A stretch of 24,712 nucleotides of DNA from Mnemiopsis leidyi (GCA_000226015.1 JH152695.1:107667-132378), one strand, 5' to 3'. Positions 9,961 to 19,699 are shown, counted from the stretch's first letter. Numbers and translations are program-made. Notes: generated by a model from the sequence alone, not told the origin.

Positions 9961-10206
9961 TCAAGTAACTACTGGAAGGAAATTCTGCACGCCACAGTCG
10001 ACACAGACACTTTCACTATACAAACCGCCAATAAAAATACCCACTATTATTGGTAGGCTATTCCTTGGGACAATTAGCAAACAAGGACGAATGTCTAGTT
10101 GTGACATGTCTAACTTTTTGAGGACGAAAAATGAACTGGAAGAAAGGCCATCACGTTGATATGATGCAACCCAGTCATTGACGCCTTTAACAGTTTCAGA
10201 TTTCAT
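9961..10206 (-). CDS. hypothetical small ORF (81 aa, possibly part of a larger exon)
   Basis: The family is not recognised. The frame remains open upstream of the ATG to 10284, adding 26 codons that include ECLCGPAHRCEIL, so this may be an internal or terminal exon rather than a complete gene. The encoded segment has a Ser-rich stretch (DGLSSSSFF), then a hydrophobic run in RPCLLIVPRNSLPIIVGIF and IGGLYSESVCVDCG. The cysteine spacing and hydrophobic run make it look less random than most open frames here. It could equally be a worn transposon fragment. There is no supporting promoter or clear splice acceptor. Confidence 0.25.
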   Translation of the reverse strand: MKSETVKGVNDWVASYQRDGLSSSSFFVLKKLDMSQLDIRPCLLIVPRNSLPIIVGIFIGGLYSESVCVDCGVQNFLPVVT

Positions 10207-10284
10207 GTCAGAATTTAAAATTTCACACCGGTGAGCTGGACCACATAAACATTCGTTTGTTTTCGCAATCTTACTTCAGAGCAT

Positions 10285-10467
10285 TACAAATAACTGATTG
10301 ATTTCAGTTCATGCTGCACATTAATCCAACAACAAATTCTAATTGGGCTCATTCATAACAAACTTGTACAGTTATAAAAGTATATTTCAGTTTTGTTAAA
10401 AGATGAAGACACAATCTACCATCGAGCAGAAAAATAGCAAACATTTTTTTAATGAAAACCTGATTTC
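10285..10467. other. non-coding spacer
   Basis: AT-rich sequence with no recognised feature, lying between the two weak small-gene candidates. Confidence 0.3.
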
Positions 10468-10777
10468 ATGCAAGCTTACCATGAGTCTCTAGATAATGTG
10501 GAAGAGAATATGGAAGGAGTCTTGCTCTTCGTCAAACCTGTCAGAGTAACTCTTTTGAGTAAGTTGCAACTGTCAATTATCGGCCTCTACACCACCATTT
10601 ACATTTACATTTATCGTATCGTTTTGTTACGTATTTTGCATTTTTGTATTCTTAGGTATTCAATATTCAATATTCATTCGGGAGAGATGTACTAGATGTT
10701 AAATTCATTTTATTTTGCAGGAATTTAAGGAAGAAAGGCAAAACAGTATGAATTCAAAGTATGAAAAAGAAATTTGA
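10468..10777 (+). CDS. candidate two-exon small gene (44 aa)
   Basis: Exon 1 would be 10468-10545 (26 codons, starting MQAYHESLDNVEENMEG) and would end at a GTAACT donor. Exon 2 would be 10721-10777, starting after TTCATTTTATTTTGCAG, a strong acceptor with a pyrimidine tract, and reading EFKEERQNSMNSKYEKEI then TGA. The phases match (0/0) across a 175-nt intron. ATTAAA, a variant polyadenylation signal, lies at about 10815. The peptide is charged and has no known relatives that I can name. A pair of splice sites with matching phase can arise by chance, so this is a weak call. Confidence 0.2.
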
Positions 10778-11878
10778 ACTTTGAACCGAGTAAGAAAATT
10801 ATAATAATAATCATTAAATACAGTCATCGTGAATACTTATACATACGTATTAGATGGTAAGTGAAGTGAAAGGCGTCCCGAGAGAGGCTATGATCGGTCA
10901 TGATCCCAACAGCATCAATGGGAGGGTGGTAGTAGTAGTACTTCTAAAGTACAACTATTAGAGTACTACTTTTATTATAGTAGCTCATTCGGCATGAACC
11001 CTGATCAGGCATAAGGGGTTTATTTCACGTGTAGTCGTGTAACCTACTTGTTGGTAAATCAATTTGTTATTGCACTCGAAATAATAGCCAATCTGGTACA
11101 TAATACTAAGTTATGAATCCTCGAGGAGAGTCAACGCATCTTTTGTTTTTGTTTGTGTTTTTTCTCTTTAGTTTTCTTTCAAAAATCCCTTTTGCCAAAC
11201 TGTTAACAAAAAACAAATAAAACAAAAAATGAATAGAAAAGCAAATTAACAGAACAAATCTTGGATTGAATGTCCTTTGTTTCTTCTTCAATTTTATTTG
11301 TTGTTTTTGCTCTTTTCTTAATATGCTTTCCCATTAACAAAAAAACGAAAAACAATGAACAGGCTGACCCCCTACAAGCCAAGATGAAATAAACAAGGTC
11401 TAGTACTTCGGTTCCTAATCCAGTACCTAGATCATAATTAATTGCAGGGCCACAATTCATAACAAATAAATTAATTTGCTTTACCAATACCAAGTAACAG
11501 AGTAGTGTATCTAAAACAATAAATCAGATTCAATTACAATATTTGTGGTAATAAATAATGTTATTACTATTGTTCAGTTACCAGTAACTAAACCCGATTG
11601 AATAAAAAATCTATTATTTTAAAATACAACAAACTGCAATAACAAATACGGAAATAAAACCTAATAAACTTAATAAATAATCCAATCGACCCCGAAAAAT
11701 CCCTAAAATATTCTCAAAGTTTAAGTCACGTTTAACGTTGAGTTCAAATACAAAACTGGATGTAAACTTAAAATGACTAAAAATATCTGAACGATAAAAA
11801 CAAACGTGAACTCGAGAATAAAGTAGGTTAATATGAAAATAAAATGTAACATATGAACTTAAGCGAATCAAATCAACT
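10778..11878. other. non-coding region downstream of gene 3
   Basis: No supported gene. It includes a hairpin at 10934-10970. It also includes a very A/T-biased stretch (about 11130-11350) whose open minus-strand frames are low-complexity artefacts. TTTATT at 11293-11298 might be a minus-strand AATAAA for gene 3, but it is nearly 600 nt away from the stop. Confidence 0.35.
10934..10970. repeat. imperfect inverted repeat (hairpin)
   Basis: The left arm AGTAGTACT, a bulged T and CTAA pair with TTAG and AGTACTACT, giving 13 paired positions around a 10-nt loop. It could be a remnant of a foldback element or a transcribed stem-loop. Confidence 0.55.
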
Positions 11879-13618
11879 TCAACCACAATTCAACCACCAG
11901 TGTGATGAAACAACAAGCTTGTCAGTACAACAAACGATAGCAAGTTTCTTAAAAACCTCCTTAACAGCGGACCGAGCCATCTCCACTACCCCCTCCCTCT
12001 CCTCGCCCAACAAAACACAACACTTCTCAAACCCATCCACCGCGAAGTAAAGGGACTTGACCCGCTGTTCTATGTTCATCATCAGTCGGTCGACAAGGCC
12101 CTCTCTGCGAGGGTCTTCACTGCGGACAATATCCAGGACGCTAACTGTCACGTGGTCACGAAGAGATTCTAGTAAATGTCTGGAGTTCTTCGAACAGAGT
12201 TCTCGGAATGTGGACACGGTTTGGAGAAGCTGGTTAGGATCTCTCATGTTTTCCCTGTTAAATCTGCTGAGAAAGAAAATTTCGAGGGAGGAATAGAAAT
12301 CTTTCAGCAAGTTTTGGGGAACGCCAACTCTAATAAACATGGCAGACTTGGTGGTTCCTAAGTTTGAATCGCATAATTTGATCTGTTCTCGCAATTTACA
12401 AGCAAAAGATTTCCTTTCAGAATGAACGACTGAAATTAAATTTCTGAATGTTTTCCGCTGCACTTTCCGGTCGATTTCTGAGTTCGCTTCTGCGATAACC
12501 TTGCCACCGCCAATTACTTCCAAAGACCTACTATTCATGCTGGCAATCTTAGCATCTTTAGAATCTTTTTCGCAAGATTTAATGCTTAAATTCGGTTTCT
12601 TCGAGGCGTTTGCAGTCTTATTCCTTTTTCCCTCTGAATTCCTACTGCTCTCCTCAGAAATAGATTCAGCTGTGCTGTTAGTTTCAGACTTGATTTTACA
12701 ATCTCGTCGTGAAAGAGAGCGCTTTCTTTTCTCATAGGACAGGTAGGGATGATCGGGGTATCCGGTAATCATTGCCGGGGGCCGATAGTTGGGCGACTGA
12801 CCAGAGAGTACTTTTCTCCAATAGCCTTCAAACATCGTCTTTTCTCTCCTAATTTCCGACGCTGAATACGTTTTCTTGTGTCTAAGCATTAGACTTAAGA
12901 CGTTCTGAGTCCCCTTTAATGATTTCAACGACCATTTCCTAAAGTTAATGGTTTCCCAGAATTCCATAATTTCATAGCAATGAACCAGGCTAAGGAGGAC
13001 GGTGATATCAATCGATACTCGTTTTAGTCGTCTCATGTCTACATCATCATCACACAAATACCTTCGGCAAAGTTCGATTTCCTCCAAAAGTTTGAACGTG
13101 GAATGATTGCCAAAAGCGAGGGGTCCTAGGATGAGAAATCTAGTAATACGGTCAACGATCATTATTTTAAGACAACAGAAATCTCGATCGAGGAGGCTGG
13201 TTTTGGATGGGCTCTCCGTATCTAAATTATTTTGCGAAGTAACCAAGAACTCTATATTAGCCCAGTCTTTAGAAATAGAATTGAAGTGATCAACAGCAAT
13301 TGGCTTTCCATTTGTCAGGTTTATGTGCATCTCGATCAGTTTAAGTACAATTCTCTCAATCGCTCCGTCTCGGTCTGACCAAGAAACACTCTTGATAAAC
13401 CTGTAACACATTTCAATCCGCTCCAGTAAGGATACGACATCGCTGGTTCCTTGAGATGGATCATTGTTCGGATAAAAGAAGAACTTGATGTCTTGCAAAG
13501 TCATCATGAGTATATCCACAGCGTCCAGTCTGTGTTGCAGAATAGCATCGGGTGCAAGAACAGCTGCAGTTGTACATTCTTTCTCGGCACTGGAAGTGGA
13601 AGTTCCGCTCACTGACAT
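11879..13618 (-). CDS. paralog family protein 3 (579 aa)
   Basis: A continuous single-exon frame of the same unrecognised family as its neighbours. Core landmarks are LLERIEMCYRFI (64-75), LLEEIELCRRYL (177-188), YEIMEFWETINF (215-226), YWRKVL (266-271) and PPAMITGYPDHPY (280-292). A Ser/Lys-rich linker follows at 296-385 and includes basic KRKRSLSRRD, possibly a nuclear localisation signal. Residues about 386-579 form a separate, likely helical region (VPQNLLKDFYSSLEIFFLSRF and, near the end, VFKKLAIVC). The last part appears related to the end of gene 4. No catalytic motif, signal peptide or membrane segment is seen. The ATG lies 4 nt after TGTTCAG, the best acceptor-like site of the four genes. 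Confidence 0.85.
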   Translation of the reverse strand: MSVSGTSTSSAEKECTTAAVLAPDAILQHRLDAVDILMMTLQDIKFFFYPNNDPSQGTSDVVSLLERIEMCYRFIKSVSWSDRDGAIERIVLKLIEMHINLTNGKPIAVDHFNSISKDWANIEFLVTSQNNLDTESPSKTSLLDRDFCCLKIMIVDRITRFLILGPLAFGNHSTFKLLEEIELCRRYLCDDDVDMRRLKRVSIDITVLLSLVHCYEIMEFWETINFRKWSLKSLKGTQNVLSLMLRHKKTYSASEIRREKTMFEGYWRKVLSGQSPNYRPPAMITGYPDHPYLSYEKRKRSLSRRDCKIKSETNSTAESISEESSRNSEGKRNKTANASKKPNLSIKSCEKDSKDAKIASMNSRSLEVIGGGKVIAEANSEIDRKVQRKTFRNLISVVHSERKSFACKLREQIKLCDSNLGTTKSAMFIRVGVPQNLLKDFYSSLEIFFLSRFNRENMRDPNQLLQTVSTFRELCSKNSRHLLESLRDHVTVSVLDIVRSEDPRREGLVDRLMMNIEQRVKSLYFAVDGFEKCCVLLGEEREGVVEMARSAVKEVFKKLAIVCCTDKLVVSSHWWLNCG

Positions 13619-15960
13619 GTACCTGAACAGGTTAAAGTTGGATCAGTTTTGTCTGCGTTACCGGGCTCATAGAAAAATGGCGGAGATGTGTTTCCGCAAA
13701 GATCGCAGAGGCGACAGCGAGACATTTCAGTAAGAAACAATTTAGAGCTACAATTTCTGAATGAAGCGAAGGATACACACGACTTAGAACAAAATCGTGA
13801 CGATGACAATTTACAGTAGAGCTATAATCTCCCTTGCTCTGCCAGGTGCCTGAAACAAGATATGTATAGTTTTACAGCGGCGAAGTATTCATATGTGAAA
13901 ATTGGGTGGGAATTTGCCGCTGTAAAGGATTGAACAAAGTTAGTAAATATGTCGGACAGTGTGGGACTTTCTAATCTAATTTTCTTCTACTTTCATTTTG
14001 GCGACGTTAAGACTTTACTCTGGACCTATCACTTTACATTTAGTAGAGTGGCTCCTTAGTCAGAGAATAACAGCATAATCTAGGGTTGAGTAATTTGATT
14101 AAATTAGGATATAACTTGAGGCAGATTTTGACCCACAAGGATAAGTTTGTATAAATAAATAGAGAAATAAATTCTGGCTTTTGTTACACAATACAGCTTG
14201 TAAAGACTATTAAATAGCTGAAACCTATCTAATAAAGCTATTTAATCGTGGCTATGTAACATAGTATGTATGCGATGAGCAAAATTTGAAGACACGTGAG
14301 ATTCAGATCAGGATGAACTACGGAATCGACGTTTAGATTTTATACAATCCTCACGAATTTGATTATTATCGTTACTTCATTTGCTTTATCGTTACTTTAT
14401 CAGTGGTTAATAAAGATTGATAAACTGGATAGGATCAACGAAAATTGAATAACAATCAGAGTTCAGACTTAAGTACAAATAATGTTAAAAACTAGAGACG
14501 TTTGATAATATAAAAGATATGCCACCCGGGTTTCTTAATAAAAGTAGCACCAATTTCAGTAACACACTAGCCAGGAATGGGGAAAGAAAAAAACTCTAGG
14601 TATAACTATAAATGAAGCTTAAACAATAAGTCTACATTATATTGAACAAAAACTACAAGTCCCTGTTCGTGGGTTAACATCAGGTTGAGTCAGGGGGTTG
14701 TGGGGGCTGTAAGTTTGAACACATCAGCTTTCAGTTCGAGTGTTGAGAGGTTAAGATAGCAGGGAACTTGTCATTGTCATCGTGTACCGTGAGTCTGGCT
14801 TCAGATAAACCGGGTATTACGAGAACCGGTACTCTAAGGACAGAGAAAAATAATGACCAAGGTCGTAGTGGAGATCCTGAGGCTCGAGAGGCGGGTCTGT
14901 TGGAAGGTATCAATGCGGCTCAGGTGTCTTGGAGGAGCGTAATCGTGTTTCTCGTAACCCTCGGTCTTGGAGGAGAAATAGAAAGGAGAGAGATAGAGTG
15001 TCAAGCGTCACCATTGTCAATCACTCCACCATTGATCATCTACGTATTTGTCGTTCACTCAAGTAGGCCCTGATAAAAGGGCAGGATTGGTGACCGTTAC
15101 TCCAACGTCTGGCTTATAGTCGCCTATTCGGATATCAATGTCTGGTTTCTTTTGCTGTCAGAGCCGATCATAGCGCGACATGTCTTCAGGCTGGCTTCTC
15201 GATTAATTGAATAGTGGAAAATGATAATAATAGACCTCCCGCCCCTTGGGTAGCAAGCAGGTCACGGTTGTATGTCTTATCATGGTGCCTAGATGTCAAA
15301 CTATCTTAATTTTTCTGGCTTCATTTTCCTGGTTAACTATCTGGTTAACTATCTGAGCTGTGAAAATAATTTTCCTAATATTATAGCGGAGCTATTTTGG
15401 TAGTTGTGATGGCCATGGCACGCGCATCATCCCATACATTAATCAATATCAATAGCATCAATAGCAATCATTCCTAAAAAATGGCAATTTGACGGACACA
15501 AATTGCCGAAAAAATCGTTAATAATACGATATAAACCAATACTAAACCAATCAAACCTGAACTTAAGTACCAAAACTAGAATACTAAATTCGTGCATCTT
15601 TTACCATAAACAGTGAGAATCCGAAGTTAGCTGCCGCGTTTCACAAAATACGGCTCAAAAAATAAAGATAAGAATTAGATAGATTGAAATCACTGCCAAG
15701 TTCTAAAAACTAAAAACTTGACATGGACTTTAATCTATCTTATTCCTATCTGTTTATTTTTAAGTCGTACTCATTACTAATTGAGTTGCTTGTTTGATTT
15801 CAGTCATGAATTCTTCGTGCCGAACGCTCTAGTGGTAAGATAATGTGGTTGACAGAATATACAGAACGAGAAGTAGATTATCGCATTAGTCGGACCATCT
15901 CGTTGGTATGATGTATGTATACTATATTCTGGGGCCATTTTTTGTGCAGTAGGCCTACTG
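13619..15960. other. intergenic region upstream of gene 3
   Basis: At 13677-13729 on the plus strand a good start context (AAAAATGGCGG) opens a 17-codon frame that meets a GTAAGA donor just before a stop, a possible first exon of a divergent gene or a YY1-like site. Elsewhere there are only short, composition-driven frames. An open plus-strand frame at 14768-15073 shows no protein-like features that I trust. The sequence GGTTAACTATCT is doubled at about 15332-15355. Confidence 0.35.
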
Positions 15961-16224
15961 TTAGTGTGATACTGTGATAATTGTGCCAAAGCAAGTTCGA
16001 TTTTCATCTTGTGCAGAGGTTGTGAAGATGAACTGAAGACGGCAATTAGCATAATGATAATCATCCTCAGCCTCAGGGTCTATTGGCATCTTAAGACTTT
16101 GCATCGGATTTGAACTACAGCTGCTAGTAGTAACAAGGGTTTCAAGACTGTCATGTGCAAGCAAAGTTTTTGTCAGGTTGACATAGTTACATACTGATGG
16201 TATATGTCCCAATGATGTCACCAT
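15961..16224 (-). CDS. candidate exon or small gene (87 aa)
   Basis: Reading from 16224 the frame starts MVTSLGHIPSVCNYVNL and later reads LKMPIDPEAEDDYHYANC before its stop. It has no known family. The reason to list it is the sequence just upstream on the minus strand: a long pyrimidine-rich tract ending TTTTCATTTTAG, 10 nt before the ATG, with an in-frame stop between the two. That resembles a spliced 5' leader directly before a start codon, the same arrangement as in the four large genes. A 53-codon frame further upstream (from about 16470, starting MHTSRISSKFL) could be part of the same transcription unit. Composition is ordinary and no polyadenylation signal was confirmed. Confidence 0.3.
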   Translation of the reverse strand: MVTSLGHIPSVCNYVNLTKTLLAHDSLETLVTTSSCSSNPMQSLKMPIDPEAEDDYHYANCRLQFIFTTSAQDENRTCFGTIITVSH

Positions 16225-16806
16225 TCGAAATTATCTAAAATGAAAATGAAATGTAAAAATGAAATTTCCTAAAAGTGAATACGTTAAAGAAACAGTTTGC
16301 ATATAGTCAGTATAAAAAGGCCTTGCTACTTGGTAAATCGCGTGTGGCCAGTTGACATTCAAACTGATAGGAATAGTTTGTATAGATACTGATAAGTGGA
16401 TTTGTATCATTTGAACTATCGATATCCCCAGCATCTAAGAATTTTGAAGAAATTCTAGAGGTGTGCATCGCCCGTTAAAACTATTTGCGATCATTCAGCT
16501 ACAATTCGCAATTATATAATAAGCATTATATAAAAATGCTAAAAGTTCGATCGAGAAAACTAGAAAACAAGTTAATTAACTAATCCCTCCAGAAACGTAT
16601 AGCATACAGTTAGATCTCTGGGTAAGCAGCTGGACCACTGCACAATGCTCATTATATCGAGTTTCAAGTAAAGTTAACACTGCTAGTAGCAGTGCTACAC
16701 TCATTTGAATCGTTCAGTGAGAGAGAGAGAGCTCAGAGAGATGATGTTAGGCAACGCCAGGACCCAGGTGTGGCTGTGTGCCGCAGTGGTTTGGGTTAGA
16801 GTGAAA

Positions 16807-16875
16807 CGTACGTTTGGGTTGAGACGTACGTTTGGGTTGAGACGTACGTTTGGGTTAAGACGTACGTTAAGGTTG
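16807..16875. repeat. 18-bp minisatellite, 3.8 copies
   Basis: The unit is CGTACGTTTGGGTTGAGA, with copies starting at 16807, 16825, 16843 and 16861. The last copy is partial and diverged. A short open frame through it is only a by-product, because 18 is a multiple of three. Confidence 0.8.
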
Positions 16876-17326
16876 CAAAGTCGAGTTTAAGGTTAAAAAG
16901 TCAAGGAAGTTACTAAGCCTTATTAAGTTTAAATCGGTTCAATTTGTTGTGTTTTTGCTGGTCATTTGTCGTCTACCACTTGGATTATGAAGCACTCAAA
17001 ATTTGGTAACAGTTGCATACCCTAAATTGTGACATCATATCCTGTTTTTATCTCAAAGAATCATACAATTAATAATTGTGAAGCATTTATATCAAAACAT
17101 TACGCCTCAAGAAGAGAATGAAAAATAAAAATAGTACTTTATACAACTCTGATTAAAAATTCAAAGGGTCTGACATCAACGTTTTCTTATCAACATCTAG
17201 TTCTTATCATAAAGGAATCTTTTTTCGGCCAAAGATTTGTTGAAAAGACTGATCATAATCGAAAACTGTATTTGAGAATCTCGGTAGACTATTGGTAAAA
17301 ATAAGGCGTCATATGAACCGTTTATA

Positions 17327-17396
17327 TCACGTGAGATGCGATGCTCGATATTTATTGGTCTTAGCTAACTACTCTTAGTCAATAGCTGTCACGTGA
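17327..17396. promoter_or_regulatory. paired TCACGTGA E-boxes with ATTGG words
   Basis: Perfect 8-bp palindromes TCACGTGA lie at 17327-17334 and 17389-17396, and ATTGG (inverted CCAAT) lies nearby at about 17291 and 17353. TCACGTGA is bound by bHLH-leucine zipper factors of the USF and MiT/TFE kind in animals. The pair could be a promoter reading left toward the weak minus-strand exon near 16.2 kb, but it also lies only about 270-340 nt past the stop of gene 4, so a role is uncertain. Confidence 0.3.
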
Positions 17397-17662
17397 TACG
17401 TAACATTTATGACCCTTCCCTAAAAAATCTTTCTCTATCATAAAGGATTAACTAAGACTGCTATATAACAACAAATGCAATCAAGAGGCAGTAAATAATA
17501 TCGAATTCAGAGAAGAGTCTCTGTTGATAAAAAATAAAAGCCTTACTTCAAACTCTTGAGAATTCCTCACTCGTACAAGGTTTAAATAGTAAACTCTTAT
17601 TTCCTAGATGCAATATATAAAACATTAAAGATGGGAAAATCAAAGCCCCTTGCAACTTTTAC

Positions 17663-19699
17663 CTACTCATTTACTGCACATTTACTTTTCATACATAAAC
17701 GCCGCATTTTCTTGGACATAACACTGACAACAAAAATATTGCATACGTATGACAAGTTCTCAAAAAAATGTTCTATCTTCAAACTTTCCTCCTTAATATC
17801 TAAATGTTTCTTCTCAGGATGATCACGTTGATCGAATTGCTTAATGGAATCTAGTAGTTCAGTCAGGCTACGAATGACGGCCCGTGCTCTTTTCTTTGGA
17901 CTCTTCATAAATTGTGCTAAGAGTTTCTTATACTTCGCAGCTTCTTCATCGTCCACCTTGTAAGAGGACTTTACAACTTTGAAAAGTTCGTTAATGAAGG
18001 TGTTTAAGGTTTTCCTTACTGACAATTTGAGGTGTGACATTTTCTTGATCACGTCTCCCAAAGAAACACCTATAAGAACTTTGATTGCTCCGTCGATCAT
18101 CCAAAACGCAGCTGATATGTGACTAAGAATTTTGAATTTTAATCTAACGCTTAATTCTGATGGTACTTGGATATCCCATGGGGAAGGAGAGATTGATGGT
18201 CTTCTGACTGAAATGTCTTTTTCGAACTTTTTTCGATACAATCTTATGCAATTAAAGAGTTTGAGTTTAGAATCTACCTTGGACAATGGAGAGTCCAACA
18301 AAGTAAGACTTAAATCTGAGTTTGATTTTTCCGATTCAAGAACGTTTTCAGCAGCATCAGCGGGGTTGGCGTTGTTGAGTTCGTTCGTTTGAACGGAAGT
18401 TGATTTAACACAACCTGGGCGAGGAAGTAAAGGCTGAATTGTAGAAGAAATTCCCCTGTTTCTCTTCCTCTCAGGTTCCAGCAGTACCACCCGTCGGTCC
18501 GGGGTTTTCTCCATGTTATCAGAATCCAGAACACCCTTCTTGGCATGTTCCATGATCACCACTTTTCGTTTTCGAAGACAGCATTTCTTTGCGGTATCTA
18601 CTGGATTTGAAGAGTCAAGAGCCCCATTCTCGATTTTTGGTTGGAGCGGTAATGGCAATGCAAGAAGAGGTTTGTCTTTTAGATTAGGGACTGGTTTTGG
18701 CAATTGACGATGTATAACTTTTCTGCAGGGAAAGAGAGAGCCGTTTGAATTTTCATCAGATGGAGGACTAGCAGTTTTTCTCTCAGGCAGATTTAAAAGA
18801 GAGCCTGCAGCTTTAGGTGAGCCCTCATCTGGGGAAGGACAAGATCGGGGAAGATATTTGGAGAATGTTAGGAAAGGAAGAGGAGGGTACGATTTTGTCA
18901 TGATGGGCGGTATGAAGTTCGGTGAACCCAAAATTACATTTTTCCAATGCTCTTCGTAGGATCCCTTGGCTTGATGAATTTCGGTAGAAGAAAAAGATTT
19001 CTGGCAATTTGTTACACTAACAGGGGACTCCATCACGCACTTCAAAATCCACCTTGAAAAGTCGATACTTTCCCAGCAAGCCATGACCTCATGCGACTCT
19101 CTCAGGTTTAAGATCATTAAAAGATCATCAGAAACGATACTGAGCGCTTTCGAATCCTCGTCACCGTCCCGGAGATATCTATCACACATTTCTATCCGTT
19201 CAACTAGTCTCCAGACTCCTTCTTGTCCGCACTCTAGAGGTCCCATCTTTTGAATGTGTTTGATCTTATCAGCGATCATACGCTTAAGAACCACCGAATC
19301 ATTTCCGGAACCTATGATGGGTTTAACGGGATCTCGGAAAGGAATGCCAGTAGAGCAATGAAGCCACTCATCAAAAGTAGAGCTACTTTCGTCCTCCCAA
19401 AACTGATCTAGCGTATCGTCCGATAAGTTCCCATGTATCTCACTGAGTCTTTTTCTGATTAATTGAAGAGTCTTGAACTTTGACTCATCAAGGAAATCTG
19501 AACCTTCCATGAATCTGAAGCACATATCGACTCGGTCAATGAGCTGCCTGACTGCCGAAACTCCAGTCAAGATAGGGTCTCTGGTCCGGTAAAGATGAAC
19601 ATCCTCCAACATCATTGTAAACAGCTCGTCAGCGTCAAGCAGACGTTCTTTAGGCAATGAGATGGATGTTGGATTTGGGGCATCTATGTACATTGACAT
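17663..19699 (-). CDS. paralog family protein 4 (678 aa, most diverged copy)
   Basis: A continuous single-exon frame, the longest and most diverged member. The core keeps the series: LIDRVDMCFRFM (53-64), LVERIEMCDRYL (165-176), HEVMACWESIDFSRW (203-217) and FIPPIMTKSYPPLPF (262-276), where the YPDHPY of the other genes has become YPPLPF. A long linker (280-470) is rich in Pro, Ser and Lys and has basic patches (LRKRKVV, ERKRNRG). It contains two related segments that start GALDS (359) and GVLDS (389), each reaching a VVIME or VVLLE motif. Residues about 476-678 form a helical region resembling the end of gene 3 (compare HFFENLSYVC with EVFKKLAIVC). No membrane segment or signal peptide is apparent. 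Confidence 0.85.
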   Translation of the reverse strand: MSMYIDAPNPTSISLPKERLLDADELFTMMLEDVHLYRTRDPILTGVSAVRQLIDRVDMCFRFMEGSDFLDESKFKTLQLIRKRLSEIHGNLSDDTLDQFWEDESSSTFDEWLHCSTGIPFRDPVKPIIGSGNDSVVLKRMIADKIKHIQKMGPLECGQEGVWRLVERIEMCDRYLRDGDEDSKALSIVSDDLLMILNLRESHEVMACWESIDFSRWILKCVMESPVSVTNCQKSFSSTEIHQAKGSYEEHWKNVILGSPNFIPPIMTKSYPPLPFLTFSKYLPRSCPSPDEGSPKAAGSLLNLPERKTASPPSDENSNGSLFPCRKVIHRQLPKPVPNLKDKPLLALPLPLQPKIENGALDSSNPVDTAKKCCLRKRKVVIMEHAKKGVLDSDNMEKTPDRRVVLLEPERKRNRGISSTIQPLLPRPGCVKSTSVQTNELNNANPADAAENVLESEKSNSDLSLTLLDSPLSKVDSKLKLFNCIRLYRKKFEKDISVRRPSISPSPWDIQVPSELSVRLKFKILSHISAAFWMIDGAIKVLIGVSLGDVIKKMSHLKLSVRKTLNTFINELFKVVKSSYKVDDEEAAKYKKLLAQFMKSPKKRARAVIRSLTELLDSIKQFDQRDHPEKKHLDIKEESLKIEHFFENLSYVCNIFVVSVMSKKMRRLCMKSKCAVNE

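Larger units (their letters stand above)
16225..17662. other. non-coding region downstream of gene 4
   Basis: No supported gene apart from the weak upstream frame noted for 15961-16224. It holds a 7-bp-arm hairpin at 16678-16694 (CACTGCT/AGCAGTG), a short GA microsatellite at about 16718-16732, an 18-bp minisatellite, and two TCACGTGA sites. Confidence 0.35.

Noticed and set aside
11106..11493. Phe/Lys/Asn-rich minus-strand frames
   Set aside because: Produced by A/T homopolymer-rich sequence; no homology pattern.
14731..15073. Overlapping 60- and 101-codon frames on both strands
   Set aside because: Neither shows motifs, splice context or family resemblance; likely chance in a locally GC-richer stretch.
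16705..16890. 61-codon frame with RRTFGL repeats
   Set aside because: A by-product of the 18-bp minisatellite.
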